A stretch of DNA of 64,000 nucleotides from Theobroma cacao. Lineage: Eukaryota > Streptophyta > Magnoliopsida > Malvales > Malvaceae. The notes beneath the pieces are model-generated. The model made no database searches and was not told where the DNA came from. It saw nothing but the letters and a program-made list of their open reading frames with translations. Numbering within the stretch: the stretch's first letter is position 1; each line of letters starts with the position of its first letter. Shown in pieces: positions 34,800-45,669 of the stretch. Where the stretch lies: NCBI RefSeq assembly GCF_000208745.1, contig NC_030854.1:28705787-28769786 (forward strand), in the 5' to 3' direction. The translations under genes and the position numbers were made by a program.

Positions 34800-35960
34800 A
34801 AAGAAGAAAAGGGAAATTGTGTGCAAGATTGTTAATTTTCAATCCAGGGTAGAAAGCTACTCACCCAGGATGCTCCTCCTTTTTCTGTTTTTCCCCTTTC
34901 AAACACATAGTTGTAAATTGACAATACGCTAGCTATTCAAAGTTTTGGCTAGCTTAATATGATGTCCCTTCAATCTGAGTCAGGGTTCCATTATCATCTC
35001 CTTTAAAGTTTGGCAAGCAATGTAATGATGAACAAATGAAAGTAGTATTTGAGTTTACCTCAATCCCCTGGTGTAGTAGCCTATTAGGATCACAAACTGA
35101 GACATTCCTAATTGCTGTATCTCATGATTGACAGGATTGAAGTCTCCTGACTGCAACTAATGAAACTGAAACCTCATACTCCTACAATAATCGGATTTAA
35201 TCCACTTTTAGACACCGCTTTAAGTTATTATTAAATATTTGGTCTTTAAAAATTTTATTATTTGCATATCATGTCCTCACTTATATTTTGTGTACTTTCG
35301 AATTCAGATCATTTAATGCATCCTTATTTGATAAATTATTACTCTGATTTGATATTTACGGTGTCCAGCTTGTAATGGCAAAACTCAGGAATGTCCAGCT
35401 TGTAATGGCAAAATGCAGGAATTATAATTCATATGGCTTAGGAGAGGGCTCAAGAGTTAGCTATTGAGCACACTGGAAAAACAATACCTTACCTTCTGTT
35501 AAATATATTAGCTCGCTTTGACTTGAGATGAATAGATATAATTAGCTGAACAATGCAAAATAAATGAATAACTGGCAAGAGTTAAACTCAAGCGTTAACT
35601 TCCCTGTGAAAGAGACAACTAGAAAAGTACAGGTTGTTTTCTTCCCTGGATACCGAAGCTGTCCCCTGACTAAAGTAAATTTTTTAGTATCTCAGATTCG
35701 CCATTGTATTCTGTTTTCATTCCAAACAAAGCAAACAGTTATAATGTCAAGCCCAAATGATGCAGGTCGACTTGGCATATGGCGGAGATTTAATAATTTT
35801 TTAACCAGATAACCTTGCAATCAGGGTTTGTCATAATGCGACATCTCATGGAAAATTGCGTCCAGGAGATGACATGTTCACATACAATCTGCTCAATAAC
35901 TTAGCAATTCAAATATCCTTATAGTGCTTCTGAATTCTCCAGCAGATTAACGATCATTTC
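34800..35960. other. Intergenic region between DC1 genes 2 and 3
   Basis: No recognised gene. An 82-codon frame at 35564-35812 (+) has no family I know. A unit of about 30 bp, GTCCAGCTTGTAATGGCAAA plus flank, is tandemly duplicated at about 35363-35421. Confidence 0.45.
35363..35421. repeat. Tandem duplication, 2 x about 30 bp
   Basis: Two head-to-tail copies of TGTCCAGCTTGTAATGGCAA followed by a variable AACTCAGGA or AATGCAGGA end. Confidence 0.85.
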
Positions 35961-37403
35961 ATGGAGACACAGAAAGGCAGGCTTGATATGGATCCAGTTA
36001 TTCAACATTTCAGTCACCTGCATCCCTTGAAACTGCAAAGTTTTCAACCGCAAACCACAAATACACTTATATGTGCAAGTTGCAAGTTAGAGGCCTCAGG
36101 ATGGTTCTACTTGTGCAGTACGTGCAACTACTGCCTACACAAAACTTGCTCCCGGATGCCTCAAAAAAAAAAAAAAAGCACCAAGTCGACCCAAAACATA
36201 ACCTTGTTCTTCTTTCAATCCCTGTTATGCCACTGGTTCCTTCAAGTGCAATGCCTGTGGGAAACTTGGCAAAGGTTTTTGCTACCACTGTAAAGATTGT
36301 CAGCTTGATATACACACTCTTTGCGTCTATAAGCCCTCATCAGTCAATACTAGTACCCACCATCACGCCCTGGAACTTTGTTTCAGCTCCCCCTATAGTA
36401 AGAAGAAATTTCAGTGTGACATCTGCAAGCAATATGGTTCAAACCACTGGCTGTATAGGTGTGGCTCCTGCAAATATGATGTTCACATGAACTGTGCCAT
36501 CGCCAACCAATTGCAGGCTGCAAAGAGATCCAACAGAGGAAGCAACGGATTCTGTGCCCTACTGATAGTGCCAATACTCAATTCCAACCAGTAAGAGAGA
36601 TCCAAACTCAACAAACACATGAGGAACAACTGCAGTGCCAGGCCAATGGAGCATGCAGTCAACTTCAATCTGTCACAGGCTTCCAACAGACACAGCAGGA
36701 TCTACTGCTTTGCCACAACATTATAGCCAGTACTCATTCTCAACCTGTCACAGGGATCCAACACACACAGGAGAAAACACTGCATCACAGCAGCAGTTCC
36801 AATATTCAAATTCAACCTGTCAGAGCAATTCAAGTCCAACAAACACATCAGAAGCAACTTCTATACCATGCTGATAGAGCTAACGCTTACACTCAACCTG
36901 TCAAATGCATCCAACTAAAACAGCAACAGCCCCAACTGCTTACGTCTCAAAGTTACCCTCCCCAATTTTCCAAATTCATGACCGACCTTCCATATTCAGG
37001 TTCAGCATTTCACCATGTTTCTCAAACAGTAATACCTATACCACAACAACAAATCTGTGTTCCATACGTTCATAATTCAAATCCAATTCCTGAAGCTGGT
37101 TCATCAAATTGGAAACAACCTTACAAAGTGAATGATTATACAGCAAGTATGCCAACTTTGGCTGTTCATCAGCATGTTCCACAACCTATTCATCAAATGA
37201 ATGGTTCTACAACAAGTGAGCCAACCTTTGCTGCAGTTCCTCAGTATGGTCAGCCTCCTAACACAACAAAGGCCGGCAACAATCTCATGGGCCATGTGGT
37301 TGAAGAATTAGTTGATGGTTTCATTCCACAAGCAAGAGGGGCTATATTTCAAAGTGTAACCTCTGGAGACCTTCCGTTTGATCTAGATATTGTCAATTCC
37401 TGA
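35961..37403 (+). pseudogene. DC1 (C1-like) domain gene 3 with three frame breaks
   Basis: Read across frames, this is a DC1 protein of about 480 residues: three C1-like modules (LICASCKLEA, FKCNACGKLGKG, FQCDICKQYGS) and a Gln-rich tail. The frame shifts at three places: in a 15-A run (36163-36177), near 36226 (GTTATGCC) and near 36520 (GCTGCAAAG). Each equals loss of one base, so the frame after the third equals that of the start codon and stays open to 37403. The tail holds five repeats of about 25 residues with a Q-(P/S)-V-x-x-(I/F)-Q core, spaced 72-81 bases. It lies in tandem with DC1 gene 2. It is either a recent pseudogene or an intact gene with assembly indels; good conservation of Cys and His residues after every break favours errors or very recent decay. 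Confidence 0.75.
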
Positions 37404-40219
37404 TAGCTGAACCAAGGATTTGGATGCTAGAAATCATACGATGCATTACCTATATCTGCTGCCTTTTCTTTCTTTCTCTAATTTTTTTTTCTAGCTCTAT
37501 ATTCGGCTTTTGTTTGCATGAAAGTCCTTTGTTATATGCGACATTATATTAGCAGTTTAATCTAGACTGCAGTCTTGATTATCTTTGATTATGACTTGTT
37601 TCAATAACTTGGCAATATCCTTGTCACTGCCATCATCATCTTTATTATTACTGTATGTTGCTACTATATTTGATTCTGTTTGTAGCATATTCTCAAAATG
37701 ATTATCTCTAGTCATAACTTTTTTCCATTTGTTTCCTAATTTCAGCGCTTTAGCTCTCACAATCTCATCCTATGAGGTTCATTCTTCCTTTATCATAACA
37801 AAACATCTTACAAAAATCACAATACTGCTCCTGTGTCCAGTAGATCACTCAAAACTCCCAAAATTTCGACCAATAACATAGCTAAAATTTCAATCTTGTG
37901 AATACAGAACAAAACATGATTTAATCTATTCTAATATGTGTGTGGAATAGTGTTTTATAACTAAAGAAAGGAATGAATTTGATGAGATCCAGAGGCCATA
38001 CTGTAAAAAAACAGGAAATGAAACGCTGATGACAAGCATGAGCTTCTTCATTCTATGAAAGGTTATAGAGCTTTATATAACTATCTGAATAGATCAGTAG
38101 TGGTTGAAATGAGGGAAAAGTATCAAAAAGAAAAAGGACCTTACAAAATGTGGCAGAAGACAATATTATGCAGCTTAGGTTTTGACAGCAATTAATTTGT
38201 TTTAAGGTTGAATGTGATGGAAACTCTTCTTGAGCCATTAAGGCTCATAAAAAGACAACTGCACTTTGTATCTGTTGATTTTCCTGAATAAAAATTATAT
38301 AATATACACTGTTGAAGACTTGCAAGGTAAAATAATCACAATAAATAAAAGGAAACAAAGATTGCACCTATTGTTTTTCCTCAAAAGATCTCAATGCCTT
38401 TTTCACTAAAAAATAAAGAAATCAAAACCAGACAAATTTCTAGAAAGTCTACCCTCAGCGGTATATATCCACCAGCATTCAGCAAACTAAAATCACATTT
38501 TCTTCCCTCTTTAACTATGATGTTGCTGCAATAATTGCCACTTCTTATGGCGGCAATGACAACAGATATTTCTTCCCTGATCAAAATCAAGATTTTTTTT
38601 TCCAGTCACTGTAAAAATAAATTAGATTTTTGAGATATATATATTTTGAAAACAAAAAATAAACAAAAACTGACGTCAGTGCTGGATATTAATAAAAAAA
38701 ATTCAATAAAAAAGGAAAAATAAAATTAACAAGTGTAAGATTCATCAATGAACAAACCCGTTTACAAGCAAAAATAGATTGCTGACATTAATAACAGAAA
38801 GAGCAAATACCCATTTATGAGAAAGGCATGAAAACTAAATATTGAAGGCGTACCTCTTAATCGGCATAAGACCCAAATAAGTCCTCCAACTTCACTGGAA
38901 AAATGGAAATAAGCCATCCATCTATTATTACATGAAACTAAGGTTATAAACTTTTAGTTTATTATAATTAGAACCTTGATGTTACAAGAATTTTCCATTA
39001 TCTGTTTAAACCTTCTTGGTTGGCCATAAATTATAAAAAGGGAAAAATGGTATGAAAAAATAAATAGAAGAAGGAGATCAAAGGAAGAGAAAGGGGAATA
39101 GCTTCGATAAAAATAAAATAAAATAAAGCAGGTTAAGATTTTGTATTCAAAGAAGGAAAATTGGAAAGCAAAAAGCAGAGTAGAAAGAAAGAAAGTTTTT
39201 TAGTTTCAAAATTCTTGTAGATAGGAAAAATAAAGGAAAGAAGCAAACCTGAGTTGGAAGCAATATTTGAGATTCACAGCAGAAGATAACAGAGATTAGT
39301 CCCCGGTTTTCTCTATTGGACTTTATATACTCGTTTTCAAATTTTTAATGGTTATAATAACAAGGAAATAGGAATTTGCAACCATAATTACACGAAATAA
39401 AAGATGAGAAGTTTATTCCACTTTGGGTAAGTTTGAGGGCTTATTTGGGCATTGTACCCCCGGAATCACATAATTGCACACATCAAAAAAGCTTGCCCTT
39501 GAAATCAACAAAAAATGAAGGCATACCTCTTAGTCCTTTTTTGCAAATCCTTTAGTGGTAAAGGCTTTCATCAATGGTGACAGAAGTATGTACAGTGGTG
39601 GCAGGACAGTTGAATCAGAACAGAAATTTCTCAATGAAAATAATAAGGGAAATGACATCAAGAATGTAAGAAACACAAATGAAAGAATCAGAGAAGAAAC
39701 ATGTTAAATATTTATAGAGCCAAGTTGGTAAATCAAGCAAAGATCAATAATTACAATTAAAAGAAATTGAGTAATGAACAAATGAGCAATACTGCAAACA
39801 TTAAATACCATGCTCATCAAATGGACCTATTTTTCCTATGTTAGAAGAATCTCATTTTGTTTCTATAATTGGAATATGCAGCAGGTGCTAGCCTTCCACA
39901 ATTCCCCAAACCTCATTCTCTGATGAAGGCAGGATTGAACATAAGTCCCTTTTATAGTCTATGTGAAACTTTAGCAGTTATTCATAAGATCCTTCAACAT
40001 CTATTTTCCCAATGATGCTCATAAATGAATCGATTTTTTTATTTGTTAGGAGAAAAGACAGATCTTCAAATGAACTTCCCCAAGAGGCAAATGAACCAAG
40101 CCTGCCCAGTTTGATAGTATTTCATTAGCTTAAGGATAACAAATGTTCCCTGAAGAAGGAAAACCAAGCACAAACTATTTTCTAATACTGGGAAACAATA
40201 TACAAGTTTCCCCTACCTT
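37404..40219. other. Intergenic region, possible undefined minus-strand transcript
   Basis: No recognised gene. On the minus strand a TATA-like GTATATAAAG (about 39330) is followed by a leader and a CTCAG/GTTTGC donor-like site (about 39249). Far downstream a 67-codon frame (37557-37760), preceded by an ATAG acceptor-like site, reads KALKLGNKWKKVMTRDNHFE, which looks protein-like. I could not link them through intermediate exons, so no gene is called. Confidence 0.3.
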
Positions 40220-42361
40220 TTATTCTGAACCCTCTTTTGTTTCTTGGCCAGTATTAGACCGATATCTCCAAATTCCCAGAGTCTTATAATCCCACACAAT
40301 CCCAGATAACTCATCTTGAGGTAAACTTAGGCCTTCACGTTTTATCGACCTATGCAAATTGCAGAAGAATTTTGGGTCTTGTAGTCTAATATACTCATGC
40401 AAAAGCTGCTCATGGTCTGGTACCCAATTCCTTGGAAATGGAGTGTAATCACAAGATGGAATCAAAGACATATGTGAGAACTGAACACCTTCAATTGCGT
40501 CAACAAGTCCCATCCTTAAAAGGTCAGAGTATTCCGGTGCTGAATTGTTGCTACTCTCCCTCAATGGACGACTAAGATCACGTGAAGCTATCCTATACAC
40601 CTTGGCACGAGATTTTAGCCTATACCTTGCAGCATACAGTTTAGCTAAAGAGCTACGAATCACATAAGCACAAAAGCCAACAACTTTCTTTCGATTATCA
40701 GCATATCTGTACCAATCAGCCATGGTCTCAAGAAACTTATTCATCTGTGAATTTGTATGAGCTTGACTCGAGTAGAGCATTGGGGTACAAGGCAGAGGCT
40801 CAGGATCCTTATCACCCTTGACAAAGTGAAGCCGCCTGAACTGACGAATACATTGCTGTAAACTAGCTGTAACTGAAAGCAAAGTCCCTACACCCTTTTG
40901 ACTCACAATGTTCCCTCCACTAGCTGTGTAACGAAGGGTAGGGTGTATCACTCTCCTACAAATTATATGGTCCAAGAATTGAATTCCTCTACTTATGTGT
41001 TCTATCTCCACTTTAGAGTTATCCAACCTTATCCCAAATTCGCTCTCACAGAACTCAATTATTTCCTTTCTAATTTGCACTGCATCCTCTCTGGGTCCTC
41101 GAATGCCAATGAAGAAATGACTTCCGTGTCTTATGTAATCCATTTTCCTAGTTTTCTCTCTACCACTAGACGGAACAAACTCAGGCCAAGAAGGGTTATG
41201 ACATCCATCATTAATTGTATCTTTCCATATCGAGTCATGCTTAGACGGCCTAAAAAACTTAACTATCTTCTCTTCCATCACTTGATCCAATTCATTAAGA
41301 CAGACATTAGCAAGTAAAGGACTCAAAATTCCACAACAACCATAAGAAGGTACCTTAGCAGCTTCCTCAGGAGCAAAATCAAAGAAGGTCCTCAACCAAT
41401 AGGGGTCCGGTTTAGGCTCATTCTCATTCAAAATCTTCTTCTTAGTAGCCTTTCTTTTTTTCATCCTTTTGCTCTTCAAATCTCCACCACCACCACTACC
41501 ACCATCGTCATCGCTCTTCAATCTCTTCTTAACAGGCTGGTTAAGCCCAGATTTAATCAAATTCAAAACTTTCTTATCTTTTACAACCTTTTCGAGACAA
41601 CCCATGATTACATTTACATCCACATTATCAAATAACTCACTCAAATCACCTCTTAAAAACCAAAGATACCCAGCAAAGTTACTCCGAATAGTGCGGATAA
41701 CGCTATGGGCACTCCTTCCAGGCCTAAAGGCATGAGATTTGCTTGAAAACCGGGGTTCAAAAATCGGTTCCAGGACCATCAAAAGAACCTCTTGAACAAC
41801 GCGGTCCTGAAAACAGGGGTCAGGGGATTGAAGCATAGCTTGAAGTTTTCTCTTTGAGATTAAACTCGTCGACGGCTTGTCGTTTGGGCTACGAATAAGC
41901 TGATGGGTCTTGTTGTTCCACTTGAAACGGCGGCCGTGAACGACTGCGCTTTGGAGGGAGAGAAGGGAATGGAGGGTCTGGAAGTGGATGGCGTTGCGGG
42001 GAGGGAAGGTACCGGTCACGTGAGCGCACGAGCGTTGGTAGGCTAAGACCCAGAGATCGAATTTTGAGAGGAAGCCGGTGAGGTTTGGGAAAGTGGCGGT
42101 GGGTGGTGAAGAGAAGGATTTAACCCATATTGAAAGGCAGATGTCAATTGGGTCCTGCTTTAAAAGAGCATGTGGATCCGAGTCGGATGTCGGGTCGTGA
42201 GCTGAGAGAACGGAAAGGGAGGAAGAAAAGCGAGGGAAAGATTTGTTAATAGAAATGGAGGGAAGGTGTTTGATGGTTTTCCCCAGTAACATTTTTTGAA
42301 GACGAAAGCTTCCGCGTTCCAGGATTCTTTTGGTTGTTTCTATTCGATGGCGCCATTCCAA
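40220..42361 (-). CDS. NMAT1: Nuclear-encoded mitochondrial group II intron maturase, nMAT1-like
   Basis: An intronless frame of 713 residues. The N-terminus (from Met1 or Met24) is rich in Arg, Lys, Ser and hydrophobic residues, like a mitochondrial presequence. About 170-470 is a reverse-transcriptase-like region, with VLEPIFEPRFSSKSHAFRPG at 196-215 and RGDLSELFDNVD at 237-248. About 535-640 is the maturase X domain. There is no C-terminal endonuclease-type zinc region, and the length fits the nMAT1/nMAT2 group rather than nMAT3/nMAT4; wording such as CLSIWVKSFSSPP makes nMAT1 my best guess. The reverse transcriptase active site is lost: where YADD should stand the sequence is RHGSHFF (S414, H415). 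nMAT1 helps splice nad introns for complex I. A large retrotransposon now begins about 410 bp upstream of the start codon. Confidence 0.85.
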   Translation of the reverse strand: MEWRHRIETTKRILERGSFRLQKMLLGKTIKHLPSISINKSFPRFSSSLSVLSAHDPTSDSDPHALLKQDPIDICLSIWVKSFSSPPTATFPNLTGFLSKFDLWVLAYQRSCAHVTGTFPPRNAIHFQTLHSLLSLQSAVVHGRRFKWNNKTHQLIRSPNDKPSTSLISKRKLQAMLQSPDPCFQDRVVQEVLLMVLEPIFEPRFSSKSHAFRPGRSAHSVIRTIRSNFAGYLWFLRGDLSELFDNVDVNVIMGCLEKVVKDKKVLNLIKSGLNQPVKKRLKSDDDGGSGGGGDLKSKRMKKRKATKKKILNENEPKPDPYWLRTFFDFAPEEAAKVPSYGCCGILSPLLANVCLNELDQVMEEKIVKFFRPSKHDSIWKDTINDGCHNPSWPEFVPSSGREKTRKMDYIRHGSHFFIGIRGPREDAVQIRKEIIEFCESEFGIRLDNSKVEIEHISRGIQFLDHIICRRVIHPTLRYTASGGNIVSQKGVGTLLSVTASLQQCIRQFRRLHFVKGDKDPEPLPCTPMLYSSQAHTNSQMNKFLETMADWYRYADNRKKVVGFCAYVIRSSLAKLYAARYRLKSRAKVYRIASRDLSRPLRESSNNSAPEYSDLLRMGLVDAIEGVQFSHMSLIPSCDYTPFPRNWVPDHEQLLHEYIRLQDPKFFCNLHRSIKREGLSLPQDELSGIVWDYKTLGIWRYRSNTGQETKEGSE

Positions 42362-42769
42362 GGGTTTGTTAGTTTCGAATCTATCATTTTATTTAGGGTA
42401 AATGACTACTCTAGCCCCTCAAATTTTGATCTTAAATCAGTTTTGACATAAATGCGGCTATAGTCGTGTTCTTGTTTATTTGATCACATGATGTCAATTT
42501 TTAGACAATTTGACCTTTCAGACTATTGAGTCACTAACTCACTATCAGATAACAAAGAAAACATGAAAATCTAGAGGAGCTCTGGACAATTTCTTTTTAT
42601 ACAACAAACATGCAAAGCATTGTTTTTATTCATAATAGCAAATTAGAACCTAAAAAAGTTTGTGTTTGAGGATGAAGATAATGTCTATAAAATAGTCATA
42701 TTAGAAGTTTAATGTTTGGCAAAAACATAAATTAACTTAGATAAAACAATTCAATCGAAAATTACACAA
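42362..42769. other. Remaining native upstream region of the maturase gene
   Basis: About 400 bases between the maturase start codon and the retrotransposon target site. It is AT-rich with no further feature that I can support. It should contain the core promoter of the minus-strand gene. Confidence 0.4.
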
Positions 42770-42774
42770 ATAAC

Positions 42775-44826
42775 TGTAGACACCTAAAAATATATATATA
42801 TAAAATAATATATAATAAATAAATAAATAATTTTAAATTATAATAAAATGAAACAAAATAATAATAAAAAAAAAAGGGATGACTGGGCGTACGCCTAGCC
42901 ATCCCTTCCCCAACCACCCCATCGTCGGATTGTCCAAATTTTTGGACAACCCGACTTTTTAAGGGCTATCTGCAAAACCAAAGAGGAAGGGGGAAAAAAC
43001 AAAAAATCGAAGATAAAAAAATCCATCAGCAAAAGCTACCTAGCCACACAAAAAACNAAAAAAAAAAAAAGAAGAAAAAAACAGAACAAGCCACCAAAAT
43101 TCTTTAAACAAAAACATTAAAAACTTGCATAAATAAACAACTCTTAAAACTTACCAAACGATGCCATAAGCACCTCTACCGATTGGTCGAATAGGAGGCA
43201 CGTACTTACTGGATACCTCAAACAAGTTACCGTACACATTGTACTGAATATATTTACCTCCATGAGTCGGCACTCCCTTGATATTGCTTCCTTCTGAGCT
43301 TGACTCTTTTGTACTTGCCATTTCCTTTTCACTGTGTTTGCCCCCCTTTTTTTTCCCCTTTTGTAGGTCACCTGCTAAGCCTGAAACAAGTGAAAAAATC
43401 TCCGTGTTTCTCGAACTGGGTTTCTTTTCTTTCAACGCTATATCTGGAGAAGCATTGTCGGCAATCTCTGTTTCGTTACTCTTGATGATCAAATACGTTA
43501 GCTCTGTAAGCTGAGGTTTCTTCTGTTTGTGTTTGTTTCGTTTGCTGAGAGTCAGGCTCAAGGGAACCTTTTCTTGATCTGATACTAAAAAAACTTATGG
43601 TTTCAAAATCCGTGAAATGGTGGAGACTTTTTTTTTCCTTAAGCAAAATGAAAAAATAGGAAACGGTTTGAGTCGAGGCCTTGATCTGGTACATTTAAAT
43701 CTTCGTAATTGTCTTTTATGGTGCCAGTGATTGTGCGCCATGTGGGTGGCTGCGTGCCATGGGTCACACTCACAATTCATTAATGGTTTTCATTATCGAT
43801 AATTAAATTTTCTTTATGGAATCTAATTAAGGTTTTGATTTTTAAATTTTTAGATAGTGGAGCACTATTTTTTTAAAAAAATAAAATAAATAAATAATAA
43901 TAATAATAAAATAAAAAAATATAAATGGAACAATTATTTGAGCATTACCACCTAAAAGGGGCAAAGAGTTGTCTCTTTCGGGTGGGTCACTTAAGTGCGG
44001 AGTTCGAAACGGATTTTCACCGAAGCGTTGGAATAAATTCGGATTCTATACCCTTATACCCATTAGTCCGAATAATTTTTGTTTAAAAAAATAATAAATA
44101 ATAATGATAAATAATAACGATAAATATATGAATAAGTCAATAAATTACTTGAAATTATTAAGCATGTTATTATTATCAATCAACTAATTAATAAATACGG
44201 TCATATAGATTTCATCATTTTATACTATCATTGCATGCCACTCTTATTTTGCAAATGGCGCGGGAATCCCGATGATGGGATTTCCCCGAGGAGCTTGTAG
44301 AGATGAGTTCTTCCGGGGATATCTCTAGGTGAGGAGAATTTCGAGACTTCACCAAAGCGTTGGAATGGTCTTCGAATAATTTTCCAATAAAAGATTACCG
44401 ACTCCATCATCTAAAATAAACAAGTTATGACATCATTTTACGCTTGCATCATGTGCATACGTAAAACCAAATAAAAAACTCAATCTGTCAATTTAATAAA
44501 AATTTAATTAATAAAGTAGGAATTAAATTAAGAAAAGGCTATATTAAGATAACTTAAGATTAAATGGTACCGTTCGTGGAACGGGCGCCACGGAGGTGCT
44601 AACCCTTCTCCGTGCGTAACCGCACTCCCGAACCCATCTCTAAAAACATGGACCAGTTCTCGTTCTGTCGACGAATCTAAAATCAATTTAGAACTTCGTC
44701 GATAGAATCGTATTAATAAGTGACCAATCACACCTAAAAAAAAAAAAAGATTGGTGGCGACTCCTAAACCGATTTAATTTTCGCCCACGTCTGGTGGATG
44801 GGTTCCCGGACCCGCACGTTGCGACA
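42775..44826 (+). repeat. 5' LTR, 2.05 kb, with foreign central segment
   Basis: The first about 280 bp and the last about 960 bp match the 3' LTR; the middle (about 43057-43866) does not. A single N at 43057 lies exactly at the left limit of the non-matching part. The right limit, near 43866, has no N. The unmatched segment carries the MAP kinase exon in antisense. Compared with the 3' LTR this copy also has about 240 extra bases at about 44135-44380 and an 18-bp insertion near 42890. Confidence 0.88.
43155..43321 (-). pseudogene. First exon of a group-B MAP kinase gene (MPK4-like), captured fragment
   Basis: Minus strand, 55 codons plus two bases. It starts [20 protein letters not shown] and contains the N-lobe start [19 protein letters not shown], then AYGIV, the glycine-loop region of MPK4-type kinases. 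It ends in a good donor, TG/GTAAGT, at the position where the first exon ends in this gene family. The rest of the kinase (catalytic Lys, TEY loop) is absent: downstream lies LTR sequence and then the maturase gene. The frame is open further upstream (to 43561), but the ATG at 43321 fits known MAP kinase starts. It lies wholly within the 5' LTR and has no counterpart in the 3' LTR. It is a captured fragment or the product of an assembly misjoin. Confidence 0.8.
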
Positions 44827-44828
44827 GA

Positions 44829-44846
44829 TGGTGACTCCACTAGGGA
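44829..44846 (+). other. Probable primer-binding site
   Basis: Two bases after the 5' LTR comes TGGTGACTCCACTAGGGA. Its position and TGG start fit a tRNA primer-binding site. It resembles the TGGCGACTCCGCTGGGG type found in Tat/Ogre elements with a few mismatches. I believe that type pairs with a tRNA-Arg, but I have not verified it. Confidence 0.55.
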
Positions 44847-45669
44847 TACATCGAGAGTCAAGCCATTAATTAATCGTAAGTTATCTTTAGCCTTGAATAA
44901 TTTGTGGTTTTCCCTAGCATCAATTTGGTATATTTTTGTTTAATGCATTCATTTATTTTGCTATTATTACTTCACTATTTTTAATAATTGCGGGAAATTT
45001 AGAATAAGGGGAGCGTGAAATTATTGGTCCGAGATCAGTATATTCCTTCTCACACACTACACATCTTGCATTCATGCATAAGCCTTCCACCCGGGCGTTG
45101 TCCTTAATTAGGAGGGGGTTAAGTAGCTACGCTCTCGTGAGGTGATAACCTCCGCATGGGCTAGTGAAGACTCCCACTCAAATCGAACCTAGTCCGTTTG
45201 AAGCCTGTAATGGGTGAGGACCGGGGTGCTTTACTAGTCCGTGTGCACGACAGTGAAGAGCGATTTGAGAACTTTTAGCTCCATTTTCAACCCAAACTCA
45301 GCATGTAGAATACCGAGAGTCGCCTTTGCTCAGGTAGAGCTTCACCCGTGAGAATATACCTTTTGACTAGATACACATGAAGGAATTTTCATAATCCCCT
45401 TGTTCTAAATTCTTCTCTGCGAGTAATAAAGGTATCAGGTTATTAATTACTTTCATTCATCTTTTGGAATTCTTGTTTATAGTGCTAACTTGAATTTTTT
45501 GTCATATGCCTATTTGCATCATAATAGGAAAAGTATTTGTCACCTGACAACCATTAATAGAGTAAATCCAGTTGCATACATGGAGTCATCATGGCCATCC
45601 TCAAGTTACGATGGAATTTATGAAGTGACTCAGCATATGGCGAGTGCCCAATAAAGTGAAGGAGATTGC

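Noticed and set aside
37557..37760. Possible terminal exon of a minus-strand gene
   Set aside because: It looks protein-like and has an acceptor-like site, but I could not connect it to other exons or a family.
38381..38590. Frame whose alternative reading has a Cys/His cluster
   Set aside because: I considered a CDCA7-type zinc finger; the needed further cysteines do not follow.
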